From an uncultured Spirochaetota bacterium (GTDB lineage Bacteria > Spirochaetota > Spirochaetia > Treponematales > Rectinemataceae), in contig CAIJMU010000178.1 of the NCBI GenBank assembly GCA_903821875.1, forward strand, positions 1 through 52,042: a DNA stretch of 52,042 nt, read 5' to 3'. Shown here piece after piece: positions 41,267 through 51,981 of this stretch (positions are counted from its first letter, which is position 1; the number at the start of each line of letters is the position of its first letter). The notes beneath the pieces are model-generated. The model saw only the letters and a program-made list of their open reading frames with translations. It did no database searches and was not told the DNA's origin. A program made the translations under genes and the position numbers.

Positions 41267-42253
41267 TCAGTCCCAGGTGTACTTGGTCCAGGTGTCGAAG
41301 CCTACGATGGCTCCCGACGTGGGGATGAAGCCCTTAATGGGCGTCTTCTTGGTGATGAACTCGTAGAGGGCGCGAACGGCTTCGCTGCCATGTGTCTCGG
41401 GCTGGAGCTTGATGGTGATGTAGTTCTTGTTGCCGTTACGGAACTCGTCGGAGGAGAGGCTGTAGCCACCAAGGCCGCAGGAGATCACGTTGTCCATGTT
41501 GAAGCCAGCTTCTTCGAGGGCGCGAAGGGGGGCGACGCCTGAGTCGTCGTTAAGGCCGGTGATGATCCAGTGCGTGACCTCGGGGTGCGAGTGGATGATG
41601 GCCTGGGAGACAGGGAGGACCTGCTCGAACATGCCGGTCTCGTTGTCCTGGGCGACGATGTCGGCCTTCGTGAGGAAGCCGCCGGAGTTCTTGATGATCC
41701 CGTCCTGGTATCCGACGGTCCGCTCGTGGAGGAAGGACTTGAAGGAGACGTCGACGCTCATGATCTTGACGACATTGCCCTTCTTGAAGAAGCCGCGCTT
41801 CGTGGCGAGCTCCGCCATGGCCTTGCCGCCGGCAAAGCAGGAACCGTAGGTGTCGATGCCGACGTTCGGGACGTCCTTGCCGGCGCTGTCCTTCACGTTG
41901 TCATTGATGGTGACGTAGGGGATCTTCGCTGCCTTGAGCTTGTCGGTGACCGCCGGTCCCATCGCCACGTCGGTGATGCAGAATGCTACGCCGGTCGCCT
42001 TCTGGGCAATGGCGCTGTCGATGCCCTGCATGAAGGCCTCGTCGTCGAGGTTGGCGTCGATGCCGATATAGGTGATTCCGTACTTCTTGGCCAATTCCAT
42101 GGCACCCTTCTGCTCGGCCTGGAACCAGGGGTGGGTCAGCATCTTGCACACGTAGACGATCTTGAGATCCTTGCCCTTGGGCTGTGCGGACAGGGGCGCG
42201 GCAACCATCACCGCAACCGCAACCGCCATGAGAACGACGAATGCTTTCCTCAT
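41267..42253 (-). CDS. Periplasmic sugar-binding protein of the ribose/galactose type
   Basis: 328 aa from ATG 42253 with GGAGGG 5 bp upstream. Signal peptide MRKAFVVLMAVAVAVMVAAP ending at SAQ. Mature protein is a type I periplasmic binding fold (Peripla_BP_4): IVYVCKMLTHPWFQAEQKGA at the first strand, GIDSAIAQKATGVAFC, IPYVTINDNV, and WIITGLNDDSGVAPLRALEE where the Asn-Asp pair usually contacts sugar hydroxyls. It delivers ligand to the ABC permease of the operon. A free Cys pair exists but no lipobox. Confidence 0.94.
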   Translation of the reverse strand: MRKAFVVLMAVAVAVMVAAPLSAQPKGKDLKIVYVCKMLTHPWFQAEQKGAMELAKKYGITYIGIDANLDDEAFMQGIDSAIAQKATGVAFCITDVAMGPAVTDKLKAAKIPYVTINDNVKDSAGKDVPNVGIDTYGSCFAGGKAMAELATKRGFFKKGNVVKIMSVDVSFKSFLHERTVGYQDGIIKNSGGFLTKADIVAQDNETGMFEQVLPVSQAIIHSHPEVTHWIITGLNDDSGVAPLRALEEAGFNMDNVISCGLGGYSLSSDEFRNGNKNYITIKLQPETHGSEAVRALYEFITKKTPIKGFIPTSGAIVGFDTWTKYTWD

Positions 42254-42348
42254 AACTCCCTCCATACTTCCGAATCCGAAATGCTGTCGGCCACCAGGGG
42301 CCGATGCCGGCCAGTCACGGCCCATCGCTCTTCAAACCTTGTCGAAAA

Positions 42349-43764
42349 TCAACCGTAATACAACATGTTCAGGTAATATTCCTTTTCATTCAGTTCCTTT
42401 TCGATGTCCGCGTCCTCAAAGAGGATTTTCTTGACCGCATCCATGGCGAGCACCATCGCCTTCTCGAACATCGCGTTCTGGGCATTTATGCACTTTGCGT
42501 TGGCCAGCTGCCTCTTGAAGGCCTGGAAGTACTCGCTGTCATAGGGCGCCGCGCAGAGTCGGTTGCGGTTGCTGGGAAGATGGCCAGTCGAGGAAAAGTA
42601 GAAGTCGCTCAGTTCAGGATCATTCGTTATCGCGTCAATGAAGATCCCGGCATGGTACTTGTTCCGGCTCTGGGAGCAGATAGCCAGGGCGTGGTTGTAG
42701 TTCCAGGTGACCGAAGGGCGTCCCTTCCAGGTGGGATTCAGGATCACCATGAAATTCTTCTCGAAAGGCTCGCCGGTCAGCTCCTCGAGGATATACTTGA
42801 TCCAGGCTCCGTCCGTGAGAAAGGCGATCTCGTTGCGGGCGAAGCGCTCGCGGAGCGCGTAGAGGTCGTCCGCGCAGGTCCGCGTATCCTTGAGGAACCT
42901 GCGTACCCAGGCGAAGCCTTCTATGTTTTCGGGGCAATTGAACACAACACGGCCGGCATCGTCCACGAATTCCCCGCCGAAGGCCAGGAGAAAGGAATAC
43001 AGGGACAGGAGGAAGTCGGTTTCGTCGTTGCGCACGTTGATGCCATAGGCGAAGCGCCTGGAATCCGCGCAGCAGTTGCCGATCTTCCGGCATATGTCCG
43101 AGAACTCGCCGAGGCTGAGCGGTGAGCTGCCGATCTCGATGCCAGCATCGCGAAGGACATTCCTGTTCGCTATCAGGGAGAGGGGCGAAAGTCCCCAGGC
43201 TACAGAGTAGATCTTTCCGTTCCAGGTGCCGCCCTGAAGGTCCTTGTCGGTGTACCTCGACGCAAGGTTCTCCGCGCTCAGGAAGCCCTCGACCTGGGCG
43301 AGGGCGCCCATCGAAGCGAAGTAGGCTGTCCAGGGGGACACGATGTGGGCAATGTCAGGCGCGTTTCCCCCGCTGATGAGCCGGAGCAGGTCCTCCCTGG
43401 TATGGGGGAAGGTCGTCGGGATGATCTTGATGAGGATGTTCGGATGCGTGGCCTCGAAGCGATCGACCAATTCGAGCAGCAATGCCTGTCCCCGTGGCGC
43501 TTCGCCGATCCAGCTCAGAAAGGTAAGTTCTGTCTTTCTTTCGGCCATGAAGGTGCCCTTGCCCTGCTTCTTGGAGAGGACTCCATCGGCGACCAGGAGG
43601 GTGATGGCCTGGCGGATAGTGGAAAGGCTCGTGCCATAGGTCTTGGCCAGGTTTTGTTCGGTTGGTATGGCCATTCCCGGTCCATATTTTTCATCTACGA
43701 TTTTTTTGAGGATGAGATCCTTTACCTGGAGATAGAGGGGGGCATAACGCACCATATCGTCCAT
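42349..43764 (-). CDS. GntR-type DNA-binding domain fused to an extracellular-solute-binding-protein fold
   Basis: 471 aa from ATG 43764 with GGAGGG 4 bp upstream. Residues about 8-75 are a GntR winged helix: PLYLQVKDLILKKIV, IPTEQNLAKTYGTSLSTIRQ, LVADGVLSKKQGKGTFMA. The remainder (about 80-471) resembles ABC solute-binding proteins of the SBP_bac_1/MalE type: ELVDRFEATHPNILIKIIP, APDIAHIVSPWTAYFASMGA, TWNGKIYSVAWGLSPLSLIANR, and AFLTDGAWIKYILEEL. It has no signal peptide, so this binding fold works in the cytosol as the effector domain. First gene of the minus-strand operon, facing the divergent URO-D gene; it most likely binds the inverted repeat at 43784-43815 and responds to the imported sugar. 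Confidence 0.9.
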   Translation of the reverse strand: MDDMVRYAPLYLQVKDLILKKIVDEKYGPGMAIPTEQNLAKTYGTSLSTIRQAITLLVADGVLSKKQGKGTFMAERKTELTFLSWIGEAPRGQALLLELVDRFEATHPNILIKIIPTTFPHTREDLLRLISGGNAPDIAHIVSPWTAYFASMGALAQVEGFLSAENLASRYTDKDLQGGTWNGKIYSVAWGLSPLSLIANRNVLRDAGIEIGSSPLSLGEFSDICRKIGNCCADSRRFAYGINVRNDETDFLLSLYSFLLAFGGEFVDDAGRVVFNCPENIEGFAWVRRFLKDTRTCADDLYALRERFARNEIAFLTDGAWIKYILEELTGEPFEKNFMVILNPTWKGRPSVTWNYNHALAICSQSRNKYHAGIFIDAITNDPELSDFYFSSTGHLPSNRNRLCAAPYDSEYFQAFKRQLANAKCINAQNAMFEKAMVLAMDAVKKILFEDADIEKELNEKEYYLNMLYYG

Positions 43765-43783
43765 ACAGCCCTCCTTATATATT

Positions 43784-43815
43784 GCGTCAACAGTCATCCG
43801 AATGACTGTTGACGC
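43784..43815. promoter_or_regulatory. Perfect 14-bp inverted repeat, predicted operator
   Basis: GCGTCAACAGTCAT (43784-43797) and ATGACTGTTGACGC (43802-43815) around 4 bp (CCGA). It holds the -35 hexamer of the plus promoter and abuts the predicted start of the minus promoter. The likely binder is the GntR-type protein encoded 20 bp away, which could shut both units with one site. Confidence 0.75.
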
Positions 43816-43837
43816 TCCGTGAATCCTATAGTAATAT
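43809..43837 (+). promoter_or_regulatory. Promoter of the divergent URO-D gene
   Basis: TTGACG (43809-43814), 17-bp spacer, TAATAT (43832-43837). The -35 lies inside the right arm of the inverted repeat, so a bound repressor would block polymerase. The start would be near 43844, about 90 bp before the ATG. Confidence 0.6.
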
Positions 43838-43850
43838 TTTGATCTGTCAA
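43823..43850 (-). promoter_or_regulatory. Promoter of the regulator-ABC-glycosidase operon
   Basis: On the minus strand TTGACA (43850-43845), 16-bp spacer, TAGGAT (43828-43823), start near 43816. The inverted repeat begins right downstream of the start, a roadblock position. Confidence 0.6.
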
Positions 43851-43935
43851 GCATTATTTTATGTAATCTTCAATCGTGAACGGGCTAAAGCCAAGACTCG
43901 TTGCTCATCTTCAATCTTTTTCGGAGGATGTTGTC

Positions 43936-45204
43936 ATGAATTCTCGAGAGCGACTGTCCCGAACCCTTGATCATAGAGAGCCGGACCGCGTGGTCCTCGA
44001 CCTCGGTGCGACCTCCCAGACAGGTATCTCGGCCAGTGCCTTGTATGGCCTCCGTAAGGCCCTGGGCCTTGCGGAAAAGCCCATCACCATCCAGGAGCCT
44101 GCCCAGATCCTTGGCCAGGTCGACGAAGACCTCAGACAGGCGCTAGGTGTGGACGTAGTTGGACTCTGGAATCCCGGCAACACCCTCGGGGTACCCAACC
44201 GGGACTGGAAGCCCTGGTCGATGCCAGACGGGACTCCGACGCTAATGGCAGGGGGCATGGCCTTCTCCAGGGACGAGGACGGTGCTACCTATACCTACCC
44301 CCAGGGGGACCCGAACCTTGCCCCTAGCATGAAAATGCCCTCGGGGGGATACTTTTTCGACAACATCGATCGCGGCGGCAGCTATGACGAGGATCACCTC
44401 GACGCACGAGCGGACTTCGCCGGTGATTTCGGGATCTTCGACGACGAAACTGCCCTTCATCTCGAGACCGAATCAAAACGGCTCTTCGAAGAGACAAACT
44501 ATGGCATTGTCGGAATGTGTGGCGGTGGCGGCTTTGGGGATGTCTTCGCCCTTCCGGCTTGCTGGGTAAAAGGGCAGCCACAGGGCATCAGAAGGATGGA
44601 AGACTGGCTCATGGCGCACATCCTCTATCCCGACTACATCCTCGAGCTATTCGAGATGCAATGCGACATCGCGCTCAAGAACCTCGAGATATACAGACAG
44701 GCGGTCGGAAACCGGATCCAGGTGGTCTGGCTGAGCGGCACCGATTTCGGCACGCAGAACGGGCCCTTCGCCTCGGTCGAAAACTACAGGCAGCTCTACA
44801 AGCCCTTCCACAGCAGGCTCAACGACTGGGTCCACGCCAACACCGGCTGGAAAACCTTCTACCATTGCTGCGGATCCATCGTGCCCTTGCTGGACGACTT
44901 TGCCGAGTCCGGCATCGACATACTCAATCCAGTGCAGTGCTCGGCGGCAGGCATGGACCCTGGCTTCCTGAAAGAGCGCTATGGAGACAGGTTCGTCTTC
45001 TGGGGCGGCGGCGTGGATACCCAGCAGACGCTTCCCTTCGGTACTCCGGCCGAGGTCAGGGAGCAGGTCAGGGAGCGGCTGGCGACCTTCGCTCCTGGTG
45101 GGGGCTACGTGTTCAACAGCATACACAACATCGTGGGGAAGACGCCGGTCGAGAACATCGTGGCCTTCTTCGAGGCCTTCAGGGAATACAACGAGGGGAT
45201 GTAG
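43936..45204 (+). CDS. URO-D superfamily protein (methyltransferase-like), divergent copy
   Basis: 422 aa from ATG 43936 (GGAGG at 43922-43926). An in-frame ATG at 43876 is possible but has no ribosome-binding site. It has SRTLDHREPDRVVLDLGATS at the N-terminus, LSGTDFGTQNG (D270) in place of DDWG, H310-x-C312 (YHCCGS), DILNPVQCSAAGMD, GGGVDTQQTLP and FNSIHNIVGKTPVENI with H397. It is the longest of the four and has an inserted Gly-rich MCGGGGFGD segment (194-202). The late half is closest to the gene at 36266. It shares the bidirectional control region with the regulator and so belongs to the same regulon. Confidence 0.87.
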   Translation: MNSRERLSRTLDHREPDRVVLDLGATSQTGISASALYGLRKALGLAEKPITIQEPAQILGQVDEDLRQALGVDVVGLWNPGNTLGVPNRDWKPWSMPDGTPTLMAGGMAFSRDEDGATYTYPQGDPNLAPSMKMPSGGYFFDNIDRGGSYDEDHLDARADFAGDFGIFDDETALHLETESKRLFEETNYGIVGMCGGGGFGDVFALPACWVKGQPQGIRRMEDWLMAHILYPDYILELFEMQCDIALKNLEIYRQAVGNRIQVVWLSGTDFGTQNGPFASVENYRQLYKPFHSRLNDWVHANTGWKTFYHCCGSIVPLLDDFAESGIDILNPVQCSAAGMDPGFLKERYGDRFVFWGGGVDTQQTLPFGTPAEVREQVRERLATFAPGGGYVFNSIHNIVGKTPVENIVAFFEAFREYNEGM

Positions 45205-45287
45205 GGCAAGGAAGTCGCAGGCTTTTCCGATAAAGCCATGGGCTCCGTTGGCGCAGTCCGACCCATCATGCTAGTCTGCTGCCTCCA

Positions 45288-46517
45288 ATGAATGATGATG
45301 CCAGCAGGGTGAAGCGCAGCCCCTTTTTTCTCCTCCTCATTCTTTCATTCTGCCTCTACGCCGAGGCCGAATCCGGCTCCGTTCCGCAGCTCTCCGCCGA
45401 GGCGACGGTGTCCCTTGTCACCATGTGGCCCGGCGCGGAGATCTACAGCGCCTTCGGCCACAGTGGCTTCAGGGTGACGGATCCCCGGTCGGGGATCGAC
45501 CTCCTGTTCAACTACGGCACCTTCGATTTCGAAGATCCGCTCTTTGTCCCCCGCTTCGTGAAGGGCGAGCTCAATTACTGTCTGAGCGTCTACCCCTACA
45601 AAGCCTACTATGACTTCAACGTATCCACGGAAAAGCGTCGCTGGAACGAGCAGATCCTCGACCTCGATCGGGGGCAGGTCGATGCCCTGTACCGCTTCCT
45701 CATGAAGAATGCCCTTCCCGAGAACCGCTACTACCGCTACGACTTCATCAAGGACAACTGCGCAACCAGGATCGACGATGCCCTCGTAAAGGCCCTCGGT
45801 CCATCCTATGCCTTGGGAAAGGATCCGGTCGCGAAGCCAGGGGCCAGCTACCGCGACCTCATCGACGAATACGTGGCGGGCAGGCCCCTTTACCTCTTCC
45901 TTTTCTCCTTCGTCCTCGGGCGTGCCTCGGACCACGTCGTAACAACGAGGGAGGCCTCCTTCGCGCCCATCCACCTCATGAAGGCCCTCGATTCGGCCAC
46001 GCTGGAAGCGGGAGGCTCGACCCGACCGCTCGTGCGCTCGTCTTCGCGCCTCTATGAGCCCCAGGCCTTTTCGGATTTCTCCACAGCCTGGATCGACCCC
46101 GGCTTCCTGCTCTGGCCCCTCGCCCTCGTGGTCCTCATCCTGACCGGCTCTTCGATCCTGGCCTGGCGCAAGGGCCGGACGGCGCGGCGCAGGCTGGTCC
46201 TCGCCGACTTAGTCCTATTTATGATGATCGGCCTGGCCGGCGCCATCTGCTTCTACCTGGAATTCCTGTCGGTCCATTCTGCGACCAAGGGCAACCTCAA
46301 CCTCATCTGGCTCTGGCCCTTCCATTTCCTCGCGGCCTGGTGGTGCCTCTCGAGGAGACCCTCCCGCCTGCGGACCGCCTACTTCGGCCTCGCTGCCATC
46401 GCCGCGCTGCTTCCCCTCCTCGCCTGGCCGCTCTGGCCCCAGGGCATGGATAGCCGCCTGATCCCCCTCCTCCTCATCGTCTCTGCCCGTTCCCTCCGCC
46501 TGGCCCTGCCCTTTTGA
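45288..46517 (+). CDS. DUF4105 (Lnb N-terminal-like) exported/membrane protein
   Basis: 409 aa. An N-terminal signal segment ([15 protein letters not shown]) precedes the DUF4105 domain, about residues 35-220, with H58 in [12 protein letters not shown] and C158 in [14 protein letters not shown]. In related proteins this His/Cys pair marks a papain-like (NlpC/P60-type) active site. About four to five membrane helices follow ([62 protein letters not shown]). The domain is linked to lipoprotein N-acylation in some bacteria; here that is only a possibility. No clear ribosome-binding site at ATG 45288. Confidence 0.8.
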   Translation: MNDDASRVKRSPFFLLLILSFCLYAEAESGSVPQLSAEATVSLVTMWPGAEIYSAFGHSGFRVTDPRSGIDLLFNYGTFDFEDPLFVPRFVKGELNYCLSVYPYKAYYDFNVSTEKRRWNEQILDLDRGQVDALYRFLMKNALPENRYYRYDFIKDNCATRIDDALVKALGPSYALGKDPVAKPGASYRDLIDEYVAGRPLYLFLFSFVLGRASDHVVTTREASFAPIHLMKALDSATLEAGGSTRPLVRSSSRLYEPQAFSDFSTAWIDPGFLLWPLALVVLILTGSSILAWRKGRTARRRLVLADLVLFMMIGLAGAICFYLEFLSVHSATKGNLNLIWLWPFHFLAAWWCLSRRPSRLRTAYFGLAAIAALLPLLAWPLWPQGMDSRLIPLLLIVSARSLRLALPF

Positions 46518-46570
46518 CGCTAGATCAGAAATTCGCTACTATGGCCAATCCTTTCATCCAGAGGTCCTAC

Positions 46571-48037
46571 ATGGCAGACAAGATCACCCCCCGCGCCACT
46601 GATTATTCGCAGTGGTATATCGATATAGTCCTTAATGCGAAGCTCGCGGACTACAGCCCTGTCAAGGGTTCCATGGTCATCCGCCCTCGCGGTTACGCCA
46701 TCTGGGAGCGCATCCAGGCAGAGATGGATCGCCGCTTCAAGGAAACCGGGCACGAGAACGCCTACTTTCCCCTCCTGATTCCCATGAGCTTCCTGCAAAA
46801 GGAAGCCGACCACGTGAAGGGCTTCAAACCCGAACTGGCTGTCGTCACGCACGCAGGGGGCGAGGAGCTCGAGGAGCCCTACTGCATCCGGCCGACCTCC
46901 GAAACCATCATCTGGGCGATGTACAAGAACTGGATCCAGAGCTGGCGCGACCTCCCCCTGTTGTACAACCAGTGGGCCAATGTCATGCGCTGGGAAAAGC
47001 GCACGCGCCTCTTCCTCCGTACCTCGGAGTTCCTCTGGCAGGAGGGTCATACCGCCCACGAAACGCAGAAGGAGGCCGAGGAAGAGGCCCTGCGCATGGT
47101 GGAGGTCTACCGCGATGTGGTCGAACGCCACCTCTGCGTGCCTGTACTGATGGGCATGAAGAGCGAGGCTGAAAAGTTCGCCGGCGCCGTGCACACGCTG
47201 TCCATCGAGGCGATGATGCAGGACAAGAAGGCCCTCCAGGCGGGCACCTCACACTACCTCGGGCAGAACTTCGCCAAGGCCTTCGATGTCCAGTTCCAGA
47301 ACCGCGAGGGCAAGCTCGAGCACGTCTACGCGACGAGCTGGGGCACCTCTACGCGCCTCGTAGGTGCGGTCATCATGACGCACTCCGATGACAAGGGCCT
47401 GGTGCTTCCACCCTCGCTCGCGGTGGACCAGGTCGTTATCGTACCAATACTGAGGAATGACTCCAAGGTTGCGGTGATCGCGCACGCGGAGGGGCTCCTG
47501 GCCACGCTCAAGGCCGCTGGCGTGCGCGCGAGGCTCGACTCCGACGACAGCCAGTCGCCCGGCTGGAAATTCGCGGAGTGGGAGATGCGCGGGGTGCCCG
47601 TCCGTGTCGAGGTGGGACCCAAGGACATGGCCGCCGGCCATGTGATGTTCGCCCGCCGCGACACGGGAGAGAAATTCACCGTACCGGCTGGCGAGATCGG
47701 GACGAAGGCGGTCGAGGTCCTCGAGGCCATCCAGAAGAACCTCTTCGAGCGCGCGAAGAAGTTCCGCGACGACAACACGCACGTAATAACCAACTATGAT
47801 GACATGAAGGCCTTTTTCGGGCTTGCGGGCGAGGATGCTGCCGGTACGGCCAACGCAAAAGGTGGTTTCGCCGACGCCCTGTGGTGCGGGGATGCCGTCT
47901 GCGAGACCCGGCTCAAGGCCGAGACGAAGGCCACCATCCGCTGCCTGCCGCACGACAGGCAGGAGGGGATCCACGGCAGCTGCGCGTTATGCGGCGCACC
48001 CGCCCGCCACAGGGCGGTCTTCGCGCGGGCCTACTAG
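46571..48037 (+). CDS. proS: Prolyl-tRNA synthetase, archaeal/eukaryotic-type short form
   Basis: 488 aa from ATG 46571 (AGAGG 7 bp upstream, after two weaker in-frame ATGs). Class II core: motif 2 [20 protein letters not shown] is split by no insertion, so the bacterial editing domain is missing; motif 3 is [16 protein letters not shown]. Anticodon-binding domain from about 285. The C-terminal extension carries a zinc-type Cys set ([13 protein letters not shown], then [11 protein letters not shown]), typical of the archaeal-type enzymes also found in Borrelia, Deinococcus and some clostridia. It charges tRNA-Pro. Ends with the usual terminal Tyr. Confidence 0.96.
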   Translation: MADKITPRATDYSQWYIDIVLNAKLADYSPVKGSMVIRPRGYAIWERIQAEMDRRFKETGHENAYFPLLIPMSFLQKEADHVKGFKPELAVVTHAGGEELEEPYCIRPTSETIIWAMYKNWIQSWRDLPLLYNQWANVMRWEKRTRLFLRTSEFLWQEGHTAHETQKEAEEEALRMVEVYRDVVERHLCVPVLMGMKSEAEKFAGAVHTLSIEAMMQDKKALQAGTSHYLGQNFAKAFDVQFQNREGKLEHVYATSWGTSTRLVGAVIMTHSDDKGLVLPPSLAVDQVVIVPILRNDSKVAVIAHAEGLLATLKAAGVRARLDSDDSQSPGWKFAEWEMRGVPVRVEVGPKDMAAGHVMFARRDTGEKFTVPAGEIGTKAVEVLEAIQKNLFERAKKFRDDNTHVITNYDDMKAFFGLAGEDAAGTANAKGGFADALWCGDAVCETRLKAETKATIRCLPHDRQEGIHGSCALCGAPARHRAVFARAY

Positions 48038-48045
48038 GCGACCGA

Positions 48046-49197
48046 ATGCGCCAGAAGCGCGCATCGACGACGACAGGCATCCTGGCACTGGCTGCGGTGC
48101 TTGTCCTTTTTTCCTGTGCCAGGCAGGCCTCAGCAGTCCCGGAGGCTGTGGCCCCTCCCCCGGCTCCCGACCTTTCGTGGCCTGCAGAGGAGACACGGAC
48201 CTTCGTGGCGGGGCCGGATGGAATATCCACACTGCTGCCTGCCGTCGTGGACGGAGACCCTGCCGAGGGTCCCGCGCACCGGGTCGCTGCCCTTGCCGCG
48301 AGCGACGCCACGGCCTCGCACGCAGCGGAAGCAGCTGCCCTTGTGGAGGGCTGGGGAACAGCTTTCATCCGTTCCAGTGGCGGAGAAGGGCGCATCATCC
48401 TCGATGCGGTTTTCCAGACGGAGCTCAGGGCACTCCGCGTGGGCGGCATGTGGCCCTCGGGCGAGGGCTTCCTCATCCACCTCTTCCACGATCCCTTCAC
48501 CGAGGACGAGGCGCCGGCAGGCCAGAGTCCAGCCTCGAGCCTCTTCATGCTCACGGATGGGGGGCTCGTCTCACGCGCCCTCCCCGACTCAGGTGCCGAG
48601 CCCGGCAGCACCTGGAATCTCTTTGCCTTCCTGCCCGATCCGAACCACAAGGATGGCTGGCTAGCCCAGTTCCGCAACTCGGAGGGAGAGCAGGCCAGGA
48701 GCAGCTATCTCCGCTACGCGAGCCTCGGCAACGGCCACGCAGGAGTGCTCACGCGGGTGCAGTTCGAGCGCGCCCTTACACCGGTGCCCCTCCGTGACGC
48801 ACCGAAGGAACTCAGGCTTGCGGTGCTGAGCCTCGGGGAGGAGGCAGGAAACTCTGCGATCATCCGGATGGCCGACTCCGGAGCTGCTGCCTCCTGGTAT
48901 TCCTTCGGGACCGACCCCTCGAGCGGGAGGGAGATCCACGCGTGGAGGGATGGCTACGGCACCGTCATAGCCCTCGTCCAGACCGGAAAATACGCAATTG
49001 CGATGGATGGAGTGGCGCGCGTCGCTGAGCTCCAGATCCCGCGCGAGGGGGCCTTCTGGACGGGCCTCGCCTTTTTCGGAATCCCGCAGCTGGCTGAGGG
49101 AGAGGCGCAAGCCAGGCCGTCGACACTCCTTCTCGTGGCATCCTGGGAAAGCGCCCTGGAATCAGGTCTTGTGACCTCGGCTGCGGCGCGGCCCTGA
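48046..49197 (+). CDS. Predicted lipoprotein of unknown function
   Basis: 383 aa from ATG 48046, 8 bp after proS. Lipoprotein signal: LAAVLVLFSC with Cys at about residue 24. The mature chain begins Pro/Ala-rich, then is mostly beta (GEGRIILDAVFQTELRALRV, GEGFLIHLFHDPF, LAVLSLGEEAGNSAIIRM, YGTVIALVQTGKYAIAMDGV). No catalytic motif or known family recognised. Spirochaetes carry many such lineage-specific lipoproteins. It is followed after 21 bp by an exported protein on the same strand. Confidence 0.8.
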   Translation: MRQKRASTTTGILALAAVLVLFSCARQASAVPEAVAPPPAPDLSWPAEETRTFVAGPDGISTLLPAVVDGDPAEGPAHRVAALAASDATASHAAEAAALVEGWGTAFIRSSGGEGRIILDAVFQTELRALRVGGMWPSGEGFLIHLFHDPFTEDEAPAGQSPASSLFMLTDGGLVSRALPDSGAEPGSTWNLFAFLPDPNHKDGWLAQFRNSEGEQARSSYLRYASLGNGHAGVLTRVQFERALTPVPLRDAPKELRLAVLSLGEEAGNSAIIRMADSGAAASWYSFGTDPSSGREIHAWRDGYGTVIALVQTGKYAIAMDGVARVAELQIPREGAFWTGLAFFGIPQLAEGEAQARPSTLLLVASWESALESGLVTSAAARP

Positions 49198-49218
49198 GGC
49201 ACGCGCTACAATGATGGC

Positions 49219-49905
49219 ATGAGTACGCAGCGACACCGCGCCTCCGCAGTCATCCTTGCCCTCGTCCTAGGATGCAGCACGGCCTTCAGCGCCGGATTCA
49301 CGAGCGTCGATCCGGGAATGGGCGTCATCTACATCCCCACCCCCGACCTCCTCGACGCCAAGGGCTACCTGTCGGGCGGCCCCCAGCAACTCACGAATTT
49401 CCTCGCGGTCGGATCGACCTTCACCTTCGACGGGATCCTCTCCTGGGAGCCGGGACTCATCTTCTACTACGGCTACGACCTCTGGGACGAATTCAACGGA
49501 AGGGTCCTGCCCACCGAGCAATCCTGGCGCACGAGCTTCACCTTGGCCTTCCTCGTCCGGGCCCCCGTGGTGGGGACACTCCGCTTCGCGAAGGTCTGGA
49601 ACCTTGCCCTGGGGCTGGGGCCGGCCTTCAACCTCCGCTACGGCATCCTCGCCTCGATGTCCGAGGCCGACGCCGCCACGGCGAAAGCGGAGATCCCTAA
49701 AACAAACAATTGGTTCTATGCCAGCCAGCGCTGGTTCCAGCCGGAGACCTTCCTGCGCCTTGGGTACAGACTCACCGACCGCGTCGACTTCTATTTCACG
49801 GCCCTCGCCTACTGGCCGGCCTACAACCTCTGGCTCAAGCCCGCAATGATGCTCGACGGCGCCATCTTCGGCGGCGAAATATCCGTCAAGTCGCGCTTCG
49901 AGTAA
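49219..49905 (+). CDS. Exported beta-rich protein, probable outer-membrane barrel
   Basis: 228 aa with a signal peptide (ILALVLGCSTAFSAGF). The mature part alternates hydrophobic and polar residues in strands (TSFTLAFLVRAPVVG, WNLALGLGPAFNLRYGI, DRVDFYFTALAYWPAYNLW), with many Trp/Tyr/Phe, and ends in VKSRFE with a penultimate aromatic residue. This suits a small outer-membrane beta-barrel. No family recognised. The Cys near residue 19 is inside the signal peptide and is not a convincing lipobox. Function unknown. Confidence 0.72.
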   Translation: MSTQRHRASAVILALVLGCSTAFSAGFTSVDPGMGVIYIPTPDLLDAKGYLSGGPQQLTNFLAVGSTFTFDGILSWEPGLIFYYGYDLWDEFNGRVLPTEQSWRTSFTLAFLVRAPVVGTLRFAKVWNLALGLGPAFNLRYGILASMSEADAATAKAEIPKTNNWFYASQRWFQPETFLRLGYRLTDRVDFYFTALAYWPAYNLWLKPAMMLDGAIFGGEISVKSRFE

Positions 49906-49938
49906 GGCCCGCCTCCCCGACCTGGCATCTTTTCCATC

Positions 49939-49967
49939 TTGACAGACTCTCTTGCTGACCCTAACTT
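49939..49967 (+). promoter_or_regulatory. Promoter of acetyl-CoA synthetase gene
   Basis: TTGACA (49939-49944), 17-bp spacer, TAACTT (49962-49967). The -35 is perfect and the -10 weak, so an activator may help, as is common for acs genes. Start near 49974, about 67 bp before ATG 50041. Confidence 0.45.
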
Positions 49968-50040
49968 GCGGGGGCACGAGTATGGTGGAACTTCCTCATA
50001 ATTCGTGCTTTATTTATCGTACGCCGGAAGGAGAGCGCAT

Positions 50041-51942
<1,902 letters not shown>

Positions 51943-51953
51943 CAGGGAAGGTA

Positions 51954-51981
51954 CCGCGTGCGGGGCATGCCCCGCACGCGG
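51954..51981. terminator. 28-bp perfect palindrome after acsA
   Basis: CCGCGTGCGGGGCA directly followed by its reverse complement TGCCCCGCACGCGG, 12 bp beyond the acsA stop. No T-run. A very stable stem that likely ends or protects the acsA message. Confidence 0.55.

Noticed and set aside
35199-45204. Annotating the four URO-D proteins as uroporphyrinogen decarboxylase HemE for haem synthesis
   Set aside because: The N-terminal Arg-rich substrate motif of HemE is missing, each has a HxC metal-type site, four copies sit in one sugar regulon, and no other haem gene is nearby.
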